Source: Candidatus Sysuiplasma superficiale (GTDB taxonomy: Archaea; Thermoplasmatota; Thermoplasmata; Sysuiplasmatales; Sysuiplasmataceae). From it: a DNA stretch of 64,000 bases. Positions 36,913-45,838 of this stretch are shown in pieces (position 1 is the stretch's first letter; each line of letters starts with the position of its first letter). The notes beneath the pieces are model-generated. The model had not been told where the DNA came from. It worked only from the letters and a program-made list of their open reading frames with translations, and did not search any database. Position numbers and translations under genes: made by a program. The stretch lies in assembly GCA_019720975.1 (NCBI GenBank), contig JAGVSJ010000001.1:124001-188000 (forward strand), in the 5' to 3' direction.

Positions 36913-37833
36913 GTGGCAGATATTGACCTGACATGCAAAGTAGGGAAAGTCAGCCTCCGAAATCCTTCAATGCTTGCAAGCGGGATACTGGGAGAGACAG
37001 CTGCCTCGATGCTCAGAGTCCATCAAGCAGGTGCCGGCGCAGTTGTGACAAAATCCATTGGGCTTGAAACAAATGAAGGTTACCTTAATCCTACTGTCTT
37101 CTCGATGAAGGAAGGCTTGCTCAACGCTATGGGATTGCCCAATCCCGGAATCATGGATTACGGAGAGGTTGTGGAGAGGCTTGTGTCTGAGAAGGTCACA
37201 GTTATTGGCAGCATATACGGTTCGTCTCCCTCAGAATTTGCAAAACTCGCACGAGCAATGGAGGAATATGGCGCCGAGGCAGTTGAGCTCAATCTCAGCT
37301 GCCCTCATGCGCACGGAGTTGGTTCTGAGATAGGGAGCACTCCTGAGGCTGTTAGTTCAGTAGTGTCAGCAGTGAAAGGGGCCATAGACATCCCTGTATG
37401 GGCAAAGTTGACTCCAAATGTTGCGAGCACCGCGGAACTTGCAGTAGCCGCCGAAGACTCGGGAGCTGATGCTGTTGTGTGCATAAACACGGTGAAGGCA
37501 ATGGCCATATCCGCAGATCTCAGGATGCCTGTTCTCTCAAATGGCGTTGGCGGCCTGTCAGGGAGAGCGATAAAACCGGTGGGGCTCAGGTGCGTGTACG
37601 AGACATTTGAAAGGTGTTCCATTCCCATAGTAGGTGTGGGAGGAATCTACACCGGTACCGATGCTGCCGAATACATAATGGCCGGTGCCACCGCATTCCA
37701 GATTGGCACAGCGGTATCGGAACTTGGGGTGAATGTCTTCGGCAGTGTGGTTTCAGAGCTCAGGGAATTCATGAAGAGAGAGGGATTTGCAGATCTGAAG
37801 GAGATGAGGGGCATTGCGCACAGGCGAACTTAG
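36913..37833 (+). CDS. pyrD: Dihydroorotate dehydrogenase, class 1B catalytic subunit
   Basis: Oxidises dihydroorotate to orotate in pyrimidine synthesis using FMN. Length 306 residues, TIM barrel. Motifs: NPSMLASGILGE, catalytic-loop ELNLSCPHAHG with the Cys base typical of class 1 enzymes, KLTPNVAST, GVGGIYTGTDAAEYIMAGATAFQIGTA. GTG start 36913. The following pyrK overlaps its last 20 nt, giving the PyrD-PyrK pair that passes electrons to NAD. Confidence 0.95.
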   Translation: MADIDLTCKVGKVSLRNPSMLASGILGETAASMLRVHQAGAGAVVTKSIGLETNEGYLNPTVFSMKEGLLNAMGLPNPGIMDYGEVVERLVSEKVTVIGSIYGSSPSEFAKLARAMEEYGAEAVELNLSCPHAHGVGSEIGSTPEAVSSVVSAVKGAIDIPVWAKLTPNVASTAELAVAAEDSGADAVVCINTVKAMAISADLRMPVLSNGVGGLSGRAIKPVGLRCVYETFERCSIPIVGVGGIYTGTDAAEYIMAGATAFQIGTAVSELGVNVFGSVVSELREFMKREGFADLKEMRGIAHRRT

Positions 37834-38596
37834 AACTGTCAGTATTGAAAGCATACTCTCCGAAAGCAGGGATGTATGGACAATCAGATACGCTGATGGA
37901 AGAAGGGCACTGCCAGGGCAATTTGTTATGGTCTGGGTTCCCGGTGTGAATGAGGTGCCTATGTCCCTTTCATATCTTGGCAAAATGAAGGGATTCACAT
38001 TCAGGACGGTAGGCAAGACAACCTCTGTACTTTCACTCATGCATTCCGGGGACAGGATCGGCGTAAGAGGGATATTTGGAAACAGCTTCGCTGCAGAAGA
38101 AGGCAGAGTTCTTGTGGCAGGCGGAGGAACAGGCATAGCATCCGTGGTTACGGCAGTTGAGGAGTTTTCCAGAGACCACACTGTAGATGCTGCAATAGGA
38201 GCGAAGAGCGCAGATGAACTCTTCTTTACCGAGAGAATAGAAGATGCTGCAGCAGAAACAGTTGTTACAACAGATGACGGTTCTGCCGGAGAGAAGGGGC
38301 TTGTGACTCAGGCTGTGGAGAGGATGATGGATAAGAGGAGATATGGCACTCTCATCGCATGTGGTCCTGAAAAAATGCTTTACAGGATTGCAAAAATGGC
38401 ACATGAGAAGGGGGTAGAAGCCAGAATTTCGGTGGAAAGGTACATGAAGTGCGGTTTCGGCATCTGCGATGCTTGCTCAATTGACGGTCATCTCGCATGC
38501 GTGGACGGTCCAGTATTTGACGCGAACGTACTCCTCTCAACCTCCGATTTCGGAAGATACAGGCTGACCCCGAGCGGACGCCGAGTGAGCATATAG
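37814..38596 (+). CDS. pyrK: Dihydroorotate dehydrogenase electron-transfer subunit
   Basis: FAD and [2Fe-2S] subunit that transfers electrons from PyrD to NAD. Length 260 residues. FAD-binding barrel (LPGQFVMVWVPGVNEVPMSLSY), NAD domain (LVAGGGTGIASVVTA), and a C-terminal cluster site with cysteines in ERYMKCGFGICDACSIDGHLACVDGP, the PyrK spacing. TTG start at 37814, 20 nt inside pyrD, with GGAGATGA upstream. Start choice is the main uncertainty. Confidence 0.9.
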   Translation: MRTGELRTVSIESILSESRDVWTIRYADGRRALPGQFVMVWVPGVNEVPMSLSYLGKMKGFTFRTVGKTTSVLSLMHSGDRIGVRGIFGNSFAAEEGRVLVAGGGTGIASVVTAVEEFSRDHTVDAAIGAKSADELFFTERIEDAAAETVVTTDDGSAGEKGLVTQAVERMMDKRRYGTLIACGPEKMLYRIAKMAHEKGVEARISVERYMKCGFGICDACSIDGHLACVDGPVFDANVLLSTSDFGRYRLTPSGRRVSI

Positions 38597-38644
38597 TGTG
38601 TCTCAGCTCGCGCTGCGGCATGGAACACGTTATTGGGCAAAGGA

Positions 38645-38652
38645 TTTATTTA
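38645..38652 (+). promoter_or_regulatory. TATA box of the methylmalonyl-CoA mutase module
   Basis: TTTATTTA, centred 26 nt before ATG 38674; the first gene of the module is probably leaderless. Confidence 0.6.
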
Positions 38653-38673
38653 CATACCTCTTTTTGAACACCT

Positions 38674-40368
38674 ATGGTAACAGCGGTCGCGGAGAGAAAG
38701 ACGCACCAGGCACGCAGTGATCTGGAGGAGCAGGCTGAAAGATGGAGGAGGGAGCATTATGCAAATGCCGTGGCCGCCAGGCCTGAAAGGAGAAACAGAT
38801 TCTATAATCTCTCCTGGATGGAGATAGATCCTGTTTACCTTCCGGAATCAGATTTTGACTACCAGTGGAAGCTTGGTGATCCCGGGCATTATCCCTATAC
38901 TCGCGGTATACATGAGGACATGTATCTGGGCAAACTTTGGACAATGAGGCAGTTTGCCGGCTTCGGAAGTGCGTTCGAAACAAACAGGAGATTCAAGTAC
39001 CTTCTCAGTCATGGAGAGACCGGCCTGAGTGTCGCATTCGACTATCCAACGCTCTATGGCTATGATACTGATGATCCACATTCAGAAGGCGAATTCGGCA
39101 AGTGCGGTGTCGCAGTCTCCTCGCTTGAAGATATGAAGATACTCTTCAGGGGAATAGCGCTTGACAGGGTGAGCACCTCAATGACTATTAACGGTCCTGC
39201 CTCCATACTCTGGGGAATGTACATTGCTGCGGCCGAATCAAAGGGTATACGAAAGGAAAAGCTGCGGGGCACGATTCAGAATGATGTTCTTAAGGAATAC
39301 ATAGCACAGAAGAGCTTCATCTTTCCTCCCGAACCGTCGATGAGGCTTGTCATAGATACTTTTGAATACGGGATGAAGGAGGTTCCGCTGTGGAACACCA
39401 TCAGCATAAGTGGGTACCACATAAGGGAGGCTGGATCGACAGCAACGCAGGAACTGGCGTTCACTCTCGCAGACGGTTTTGAATATGTGAAACGTGGAAT
39501 TGAGAGGGGACTCGACCCCAATATGTTTGTTCCGAGGCTCTCCTTCTTTTTCAATGCTCATAACGATTTTTTTGAGGAGATAGCGAAGTACAGAGCTGCG
39601 AGAAGAATATGGGCGAGGGAGATGAAGGAGAGATTTGGCCTCAGGAACGAAAAGGCTATGAAACTTCGCTTCCACACACAGACGGCAGGCTGTTCACTTA
39701 CAGCAGAACAACCTGAGAACAATATTGCCAGGGTTGCAATTCAGGCAATGGCGGCGGTATTTGGCGGCACGCAGTCACTTCACACCAATTCGCTGGATGA
39801 GGCCCTGGCGCTGCCAACGGAGAGGGCTGTCAAGATAGCACTCAGAACACAGCAGATAATAGCCCACGAAAGCGGTATTCCGAATGTGGTAGACCCGCTT
39901 GGAGGTGCCTACTACGTGGAATGGCTCACAGACAGGATGGAGGAAGAGGCATATCACATATTCGATGACATTGACAGATATGGAGGTGTAATCCCTGCAA
40001 TCGAGATGGGCTATTTCCAGAAAGCAATTACGGAAGCCTCCTACAGGTATCAGAAGGAGATTGACAGGAAGGAAAGAATAGTGGTCGGTGTCAACAAATA
40101 CACTGTCAGCGAGGATATCAGTATACCGATACTGAGGCTAGATCCAAAGGGTGAGGAAAGGCAGATCGCAAGGCTCAGGAAACTGAGGGAAAGCAGGAAC
40201 AGGCAGAGATACGAGAATGCAATGTCTGAACTGAGGAGGACTGCGGAGGGGAATGAGAACACAATGCCGGCAATAATCAATGCTGTCAAGGCGAAGGCTA
40301 CACTGGGAGAGATAACAGCTGTTCTGAGGGAGGTCTTTGGAGAGTACAGGGAACAGCACATAATATGA
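38674..40368 (+). CDS. mcmA: Methylmalonyl-CoA mutase large (catalytic) subunit
   Basis: Adenosylcobalamin-dependent interconversion of methylmalonyl-CoA and succinyl-CoA. Length 564 residues: the TIM-barrel catalytic domain only, as in split archaeal mutases. Motifs: [25 protein letters not shown], which keeps the catalytic Tyr (MY) expected of methylmalonyl-CoA mutase; [55 protein letters not shown]. The cobalamin-binding subunit follows 7 nt after the stop. Related mutases (ethylmalonyl-, isobutyryl-CoA) cannot be excluded without alignment. Confidence 0.92.
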   Translation: MVTAVAERKTHQARSDLEEQAERWRREHYANAVAARPERRNRFYNLSWMEIDPVYLPESDFDYQWKLGDPGHYPYTRGIHEDMYLGKLWTMRQFAGFGSAFETNRRFKYLLSHGETGLSVAFDYPTLYGYDTDDPHSEGEFGKCGVAVSSLEDMKILFRGIALDRVSTSMTINGPASILWGMYIAAAESKGIRKEKLRGTIQNDVLKEYIAQKSFIFPPEPSMRLVIDTFEYGMKEVPLWNTISISGYHIREAGSTATQELAFTLADGFEYVKRGIERGLDPNMFVPRLSFFFNAHNDFFEEIAKYRAARRIWAREMKERFGLRNEKAMKLRFHTQTAGCSLTAEQPENNIARVAIQAMAAVFGGTQSLHTNSLDEALALPTERAVKIALRTQQIIAHESGIPNVVDPLGGAYYVEWLTDRMEEEAYHIFDDIDRYGGVIPAIEMGYFQKAITEASYRYQKEIDRKERIVVGVNKYTVSEDISIPILRLDPKGEERQIARLRKLRESRNRQRYENAMSELRRTAEGNENTMPAIINAVKAKATLGEITAVLREVFGEYREQHII

Positions 40369-40375
40369 GGGAAAT

Positions 40376-40774
40376 ATGCCAAGAAAGATACGAGTACTGA
40401 TTGCAAAGCCGGGTCTCGACGGACATGACAGGGGCGCGAAGGTTGTAGCGCGTGCATTGAGGGATGCCGGTATGGAGGTCATATACACTGGCCTGCACCA
40501 GACACCAGAACAGATAGTCCAGACAGCGCTTCAGGAGGATGTCGACGCAATAGGACTGAGCTGCCTTTCTGGTGCACATGATGTCCTGTTTCCGCGTGTA
40601 ATGGAACTGGTTAAAGAGAACAGCATGGATGTTGTTGTTACGGCAGGTGGCATAATACCTGAAGAGGATATTCCGAAACTGAAGAAATGCGGCATTGCCG
40701 CAGTATTCGGACCTGGAACACCGATACAGGAAATTGTCAGGTTCCACAAGGAGAACGTTAAGCCCAGGAAGTAA
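40376..40774 (+). CDS. mcmB: Methylmalonyl-CoA mutase small (B12-binding) subunit
   Basis: Length 132 residues. Flavodoxin-like cobalamin-binding domain with [10 protein letters not shown], where the His of DxHxxG replaces the lower cobalamin ligand, then SCLSGAHD and [13 protein letters not shown] and GPGTPI. It begins 7 nt after mcmA and is followed by the MeaB gene, completing a two-subunit mutase plus chaperone. Confidence 0.95.
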   Translation: MPRKIRVLIAKPGLDGHDRGAKVVARALRDAGMEVIYTGLHQTPEQIVQTALQEDVDAIGLSCLSGAHDVLFPRVMELVKENSMDVVVTAGGIIPEEDIPKLKKCGIAAVFGPGTPIQEIVRFHKENVKPRK

Positions 40775-40789
40775 ATCGGAGAGAGAATC

Positions 40790-41767
40790 TTGGATTATGA
40801 TGAACTTGTTTCACACATACTGAAAGGGGACAGGAGATCAGCGGCACGGTTGATCTCACTTGTCGAAGATGAGGAGGAAGGTTACGAGAAGGCATTGAAG
40901 TCGCTCTATCCCAAAACAAGAGGTGTTCCTGTTCTGGGTGTTACGGGCGCACCAGGGGTAGGGAAGAGCACCATTGTCCTCGAAATCACCAAAAGGCTTA
41001 GGTCCGAAGGCAGGAGGGTGGGTATTGTGGCTGTTGATCCCACGAGCCCGATAACTGGGGGCGCCATCCTCGGAGACAGGATACGGATGACGGAGCTTTT
41101 CGCGGATCCGGGTGTTTTCATAAGGAGTATGGGGAGCAGGGGAGGAAGCGGTGGCCTTTCTTCCCAAACAGGGAGCGCTGTAAGGATCCTGGACGCGATG
41201 GGCTGCGATCAGATAATTGTTGAGACGGTGGGAGCAGGTCAGACACAGGTTGACATCATGGGCATGGCGGACACCATCGTAGTAGCGACTATGCCCGGGT
41301 CAGGGGATGAAGTACAGTCAATCAAGGCTGGATTGCTGGAGATAGCCGACATATATGTCGTCAATAAATGCGATCTCCCGGGTGCAATGCGGACAGTTAG
41401 CGACATACAGTCCATGCTCGATCTTGTGGAGGACTGGGAAGGATGGAAGCCGCCGGTTATGCAGACAAATGCCAGGGAGAGCCGGGGCATCGATGAGCTT
41501 GTTGGAAACATCAGGAAACACGATGAGTACGCACGGAGTTCGGAGCGTCTCATAAAGAGGAAGAAGGAACAGTACAGGAGAGAAATACAGGAACTTGTCA
41601 CGAGGGAAATGGCGAGAAAGGCATTCAGTTCAATTGAAGAAGAGGAATTAGACAGGATGCTCGAAAGAATACTCAGGAGAGAGGAGAACCCGTATTCCGA
41701 GGCCGAACGGATAGCTGCGAGGCTCTTTTCAGGAAGGAAGGATATCGCGAGCAGAGGACAGCGTTGA
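40790..41767 (+). CDS. meaB: MeaB/ArgK-family GTPase, mutase chaperone
   Basis: G3E-type P-loop GTPase that guards and loads methylmalonyl-CoA mutase with cofactor. Length 325 residues. Walker A GAPGVGKSTIVLEI, switch regions VDPTSPITGGAILGDRIRM and SMGSRGGSGGLSSQT, Walker B IIVETVGAGQTQVD, base motif NKCD. TTG start at 40790 with GGAGAG upstream; 15 nt after mcmB. A methylmalonyl-CoA epimerase is not seen nearby. Confidence 0.94.
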   Translation: MDYDELVSHILKGDRRSAARLISLVEDEEEGYEKALKSLYPKTRGVPVLGVTGAPGVGKSTIVLEITKRLRSEGRRVGIVAVDPTSPITGGAILGDRIRMTELFADPGVFIRSMGSRGGSGGLSSQTGSAVRILDAMGCDQIIVETVGAGQTQVDIMGMADTIVVATMPGSGDEVQSIKAGLLEIADIYVVNKCDLPGAMRTVSDIQSMLDLVEDWEGWKPPVMQTNARESRGIDELVGNIRKHDEYARSSERLIKRKKEQYRREIQELVTREMARKAFSSIEEEELDRMLERILRREENPYSEAERIAARLFSGRKDIASRGQR

Positions 41768-41813
41768 AGAGCCGATAAAAGTGTTATAAGCCCGAAGCAT
41801 GTCGGACTTATGG

Positions 41814-41904
41814 GCCGGGATGACAGAGCGGCCATGTGGCAGACTGCAGTTACCGTAACAGCAGGTATCTGCAGACAGGAGTTCAAATCTCCTTCCCGGC
41901 TCCA
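41814..41904 (+). tRNA. tRNA-Cys (GCA), with 17-nt intron and encoded CCA
   Basis: Acceptor GCCGGGA pairs with TCCCGGC (41894-41900), discriminator T at 41901 as expected for Cys, then CCA at 41902-41904. Anticodon GCA at 41846-41848; stem GCAGA/TCTGC; T-arm AGGAG-TTCAAAT-CTCCT. Intron 41850-41866 between positions 37 and 38: CTGC (41844-41847) pairs with GCAG in the intron, leaving bulges AGT and GTA. TATA-like TTATAAG lies ~28 nt upstream. Confidence 0.94.
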
Positions 41905-41969
41905 TTTGCACAGTGGCGGAAGTGTCCCTGACAGATATGGGCGCGGATTCAGTGGGAGGCGGCAAGACC

Positions 41970-43160
41970 TCAGCTAAGCTTCAATATCTTCCTCTTTGCA
42001 GTCCACCTTTCAAGTTCCCTTTCGTCCACCTCAATACCGGAACCGTTCTTCGAAGGGACTGGCATTCTTCCCTTGCTGTCCATCTCAAACGGTTCCACAA
42101 TTATATCCCTCCTGAAATAACGCGAACTTGGCGACGTATCTCCGGGGAATCTCACGTCAGGCAGAGTGTTCAGTGCCACGTTGAATGATCTGCCTATGCC
42201 GGTCTCGAGCATCCCGCCTATCCATACCGGTATGTTGCGCTCCATTGCAGTGTCGTGCACGGAAAGGGAGCCTGCTATGCCACCAACACGTCCTGCCTTT
42301 ATGTTTACAACCCGCCCTGAACCAAGCCTGTGCATGAGCTTCACGCTTTCGTCACCCTTGATGCTCTCATCGAGGCATATTGGCGTTCTGATCCTTCGCT
42401 GCAGGATTGAATGCTCCAGGAGGTCGTCGTAATCAAGCGGCTGCTCAATCATGGTCAGGTTGAACCTGTCCATATCCTTCAGCGTTCTGATGGAGTGTAG
42501 AGAATAGGCGGCATTTGCGTCTACCTGAAGTGGTATGTCTGGAAATTCAGTTCTCACTCTTTCCAGAACCTCCGTATCCCATCCAGGCTTTACCTTTATC
42601 TTGATACGCCTGTAGCCCTGGTCAAGACTCCTTGCAATTGTGGAAATCAGTGTATCCACAGAGTCCTGGATTCCTATGCTGATCCCGCATTCAATCCTCT
42701 TTCTGACGCCACCAATTGCCCTGTGAAGAGGCATACCGGCTGATCTGCAGAACAGGTCCCAGAGAGCCATCTCCACTGCACCCTTTGACATGCTGTGCCC
42801 TCTCACCCTGTGAGTGAGCGTTCCGAAGTCCAGAGGGGAGCTGATTTCGGCGCCCGCAAGCATAGGCAGTATCAAATCTGAAATGACCTTCCACGACATT
42901 GAGTTGAATTCGTATGAGTAATATGGTTCCCTCTCCGCAGTGCATTCGCCGTACGCCTGCGAGTCCCCTGAATCAAGTCTGACAATCACCGCCTCCTTCA
43001 CACTTGTTCGGCCGAAGCTTGTCTCAAAGGGATTCAGCAGCGGAATCCTGATGAGCATCAGTTCAGCACTCCTGAGATGGATTGGGCTGAAATTCAATTT
43101 CCGTTTCTTTACTCTTTCATGGATGACACCTTCCTTCCTTCCATACAAGTTATTCACCAC
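41970..43160 (-). CDS. Enolase-superfamily OSBS/N-succinylamino-acid racemase-like protein
   Basis: A 396-residue muconate-lactonizing subgroup protein. Active-site elements: KIKVKPGWD (Lys pair region), DANAAY, EQP, CLDES (metal ligands), NIKAGRVGG (second Lys), WIGGMLETGIGRS. These match the NSAR/OSBS group: o-succinylbenzoate synthase of menaquinone synthesis, N-succinylamino-acid racemase, or both. No other menaquinone gene is nearby. Start GTG 43160 or 43157, overlapping the glycosylase stop; family alignments begin ~25 residues later, so a downstream TTG is possible. Confidence 0.85.
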   Translation of the reverse strand: MVNNLYGRKEGVIHERVKKRKLNFSPIHLRSAELMLIRIPLLNPFETSFGRTSVKEAVIVRLDSGDSQAYGECTAEREPYYSYEFNSMSWKVISDLILPMLAGAEISSPLDFGTLTHRVRGHSMSKGAVEMALWDLFCRSAGMPLHRAIGGVRKRIECGISIGIQDSVDTLISTIARSLDQGYRRIKIKVKPGWDTEVLERVRTEFPDIPLQVDANAAYSLHSIRTLKDMDRFNLTMIEQPLDYDDLLEHSILQRRIRTPICLDESIKGDESVKLMHRLGSGRVVNIKAGRVGGIAGSLSVHDTAMERNIPVWIGGMLETGIGRSFNVALNTLPDVRFPGDTSPSSRYFRRDIIVEPFEMDSKGRMPVPSKNGSGIEVDERELERWTAKRKILKLS

Positions 43161-43867
43161 TCCGATTTTACCCTGTTCAGCAGCTCAATGAACATGGTTC
43201 TTGTTAACGTTCCCGTATTCGTATTTCTGGGACTCGGATGATAGGAAACATACATCTTTGGCTGCCCCTTCACTGAATAAACCGCACCATGTCTGAAACG
43301 CATGCCCGAAACTTCGCATCCGAACTCCTCCTTCAGAAAGCGGATGTATGAATCAAATGCAAATTTTCCAAGGAGGAGTACTGCTCTCGTTTTCCTGAGA
43401 AGCCTCATTTCCCTTTTCAGGAAGGGGAAGCAGTTGAGAGCTTCCTCTCTGGTTGGAATATTGTTGGGCGGGACGCACCTCACTGCAGCGAGCATATATG
43501 CGTTCAGTAACCTCAGGCCATCATCTATATTTTCAGAACGCGGCTGATTTGAAAAACCAGCCTCATAGAGACAGCTCACAAGAAACTTGGCAGAGAGATC
43601 ACCTGTGAAAACCCTGCCGGTCCTGTTACCACCGTGAGCGGCAGGTGCAAGACCAATTATAACAAGTTCAGCATCAGGATCGCCGAAACCTGGTACAGGT
43701 TTTGACCAGTAGGTCCATTCAGCGAACCTCTTTACCTTTCTCATTCCAATCTCCTCCCTGAATCTCACAAGCCTCGGACACTTCCTGCAGGAAATGATGT
43801 CTTCTCGCAGAATCCGCAGGCTGTCTTTTTGTGAAGCAGTTCCTCTTTTCAGTCTATCACACCGCAC
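43154..43867 (-). CDS. Uracil-DNA glycosylase, family 5 (UdgB)
   Basis: Removes uracil and other deaminated bases from DNA. Length 237 residues. [4Fe-4S] cysteines in SCRKCPRLV; motif A GLAPAAHGGNRTGRVFTGD, in which the residue used for water activation in families 1 and 4 is absent, defining family 5; motif B YHPSPRNTNTG. GTG start at 43867 with an AT-rich TATA candidate (AATTAATTG, 43887-43895) ~24 nt upstream. Overlaps the following enolase-family gene by 7 nt. Confidence 0.92.
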   Translation of the reverse strand: MRCDRLKRGTASQKDSLRILREDIISCRKCPRLVRFREEIGMRKVKRFAEWTYWSKPVPGFGDPDAELVIIGLAPAAHGGNRTGRVFTGDLSAKFLVSCLYEAGFSNQPRSENIDDGLRLLNAYMLAAVRCVPPNNIPTREEALNCFPFLKREMRLLRKTRAVLLLGKFAFDSYIRFLKEEFGCEVSGMRFRHGAVYSVKGQPKMYVSYHPSPRNTNTGTLTRTMFIELLNRVKSEW

Positions 43868-44149
43868 AGGTTACATAATGACGCTCAATTAATTGTTTAT
43901 CGCTGAGCTTCATTCCTCTGAACAACGGCCATCGAAGGCAGTGAACCGGAGGTACTGTCTTTAATGATGACTTTCTGAGGTACCCATGAGTTGGACTGAG
44001 CAGCTGAAAATATTTCCGGTAAGAAGGCAGATACATGCTATCCTTAATCCGGCAGTCAGCCAGGAACCGCTATAACAGGCACCTGGGACCTGAGAAATAA
44101 GAATGGGGCTGAGATATTTAGTTTGCCTGACGATTGTCCGGATGTCTAC
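43868..44149. other. Gene-poor stretch downstream of the transposase relic
   Basis: 282 bp with the glycosylase promoter at its left edge. A 29-codon frame from ATG 43987 is the only notable opening; it has no recognised family and no clear ribosome site. No inverted repeats or target duplications that would mark an insertion-sequence end are visible. 44721-44840, on the other side of the relic, is similarly empty. Confidence 0.4.
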
Positions 44150-44720
44150 TCAAGTCTTTCGTCGCCTTCCATCTGTGAAGAGTAGCACCTCTCTGACTCC
44201 TGTCCTCTTCAAATCACTTTGCAGTGACTCCCGGATGGCTGATGACTCAGCGGGATTGAGGTAGAAAACAAGTGTCTCTTCCATCCTTCCACTTTTTATG
44301 CACGGTGAAGAGCTTACACAATCCTTCTCAACAGTCCCTGTTCTCATGTTGGAGAACATAGCGTGTAAGAAGATTACCATATATCGATCTTCAACGGTCT
44401 GCCAGGCCATTTGTCGATTCCCCTGTCAGGAACATCCCTTTTCCTTTAGGATGGAACAATCCCCCAACTATTCCTTCGATACTCCTTGCACTGCTGTCCT
44501 TTGCATAAGAGTGCAATGCCAGCATACTGCTGATACGGCCATAAGATGTGCGTCCTTAGAGTGCTCTCCATGTCCCATTGCGCCTTCAAGTCTATGATGT
44601 GGCCATATTTTGTTGTCAGAACCCGTACCGTTAGATTCCAGTTGCATGCTCGAGTTCTTCCCTCAAAGTTTCTTCTATCGACTGATCCAATCTTGTTTTG
44701 ATACCCCCATGACTCATCTC
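44150..44720 (-). pseudogene. Decayed IS256 (mutator)-type transposase fragment
   Basis: Reading the reverse strand through three frames recovers IS256-like transposase pieces in order: an N-terminal piece (SIEETLREELEHAT, ~44690-44645), a middle piece (RVLTTKYGHIIDLK; THILWPYQQYAGIALLCKG, ~44640-44446, ended by TAA), and FLHAMFSNMRTGTVEKD then VFYLNPAESSAI and SDLKRTGVREVLLFTDG (~44380-44160). The last pieces correspond to the regions around the first and second catalytic Asp; the first is His here (FLHAMF). Frameshifts, stops and absence of the C-terminal half show the element is dead. Terminal repeats not seen. Confidence 0.75.
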
Positions 44721-44840
44721 TAAAGGTAGGCGTGGAGGTATCCCCTGTTTCTACTCAATATTCTGTACGGCGTCATTATTCTCTGGAATGACTGATGCTG
44801 TCATAGAATGAAAGAACTAAAGTAATATATGATGAACAGA

Positions 44841-44849
44841 TTAAATTTA
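44841..44849 (+). promoter_or_regulatory. TATA box of the ABC-2 exporter operon
   Basis: TTAAATTTA, ~23 nt before the ATG at 44867; an extra AT-rich TAATATAT lies at 44823-44830. Confidence 0.5.
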
Positions 44850-44866
44850 CAGTTTACGACGCCGGC

Positions 44867-45838
44867 ATGATAGATTTGACTGAAACAGATGAAATTGTTG
44901 AAGTGAAGGATCTCACAAAAATCTTTCCAAAATCAATTGGACTCAGGAGAGGCGGAAGAGGAGGGACCGCCCTTTCAGGAATAACATTCAAAGCTAAAAG
45001 AGGGGAGGTAATAGCCCTGCTGGGCGAAAACGGCGCGGGCAAGACAACGCTGCTGAAGATAATTGCCACTCTCATTTCTCCTACATCAGGCAGCGTGAAG
45101 GTCATGGGCTATGACGTCACAAAACAGGATACGCTGGTGCGTTCGCATGTTACCTTTACCACGAACAGTGAGCGGTCCTTCTATTACAGACTTGACGGGT
45201 GGTCGAATCTGCGTTTTTTCTGCGGCCTTTACGGCATGAGAATGGACGAGGTGAGAGAAAATGTCGAGCCGTACCTTGACGCCCTTTCGATGAGAAAGGC
45301 AATGGACATTTCCTATATGTACATGAGCACCGGGATGAGGAGAAAACTGGCATTTCTGAGAACAATTGCAATCGATAAGGAAGTGATGCTTCTTGACGAG
45401 CCCACGAGCAACATGGATCCTTCATCTGCGGAGGAGGTCTCTTCCATAATCAGGCGGATGAGAAAGAGCGGAAGGAAAGCTGTATTGCTTAGCACAAATA
45501 ATCTGGAGGACGCGGAAAAACTCGCTGACAGAGTCCTCATACTTTCAGGCGGACAGCTCGTATTCTCCGGAAAACCTCCTTCCAAAAACACGATGAAGGG
45601 CATAATAGAAATCACACTGAATGACTCCGCCTTTGTGGATATGACAAAGGTGCTTCCAGGTGCGAGAAAGACTATTGACGGAGAGGGGGCACACTATATC
45701 AAAGAATGTGATGACGCAGTTACAGAACTCAACAGTGCCATAGACAGGCTGAGGGGAAGCGGAGTTCCTATTACTTCTGCCCGGATCATCCAGCAGTCAC
45801 TTCAGGAGCTTTTCATAACAAAGACAAGGAGTGACTGA
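44867..45838 (+). CDS. ABC-2 type transporter ATP-binding protein
   Basis: Length 323 residues. Walker A GENGAGKTT (~52-60), signature TGMRRKLAFLRTIA (degenerate LSGGQ as MSTGM), Walker B VMLLDEPTSNMDP, H-loop region LLSTNNLEDAEKLADRV, and the C-terminal extension usual in drug or polysaccharide exporter ATPases of the DrrA kind. The permease starts immediately after the stop. The substrate is unknown. Confidence 0.92.
   Translation: MIDLTETDEIVEVKDLTKIFPKSIGLRRGGRGGTALSGITFKAKRGEVIALLGENGAGKTTLLKIIATLISPTSGSVKVMGYDVTKQDTLVRSHVTFTTNSERSFYYRLDGWSNLRFFCGLYGMRMDEVRENVEPYLDALSMRKAMDISYMYMSTGMRRKLAFLRTIAIDKEVMLLDEPTSNMDPSSAEEVSSIIRRMRKSGRKAVLLSTNNLEDAEKLADRVLILSGGQLVFSGKPPSKNTMKGIIEITLNDSAFVDMTKVLPGARKTIDGEGAHYIKECDDAVTELNSAIDRLRGSGVPITSARIIQQSLQELFITKTRSD

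Noticed and set aside
43987-44073. 29-codon frame in the gene-poor stretch, a possible transposase C-terminal relic
   Set aside because: Opposite orientation to the IS256 relic and no convincing similarity; too short to call.
44298-44597. 99-codon forward frame over the IS256 relic
   Set aside because: Antisense to the transposase fragments, no ribosome site, no family resemblance.
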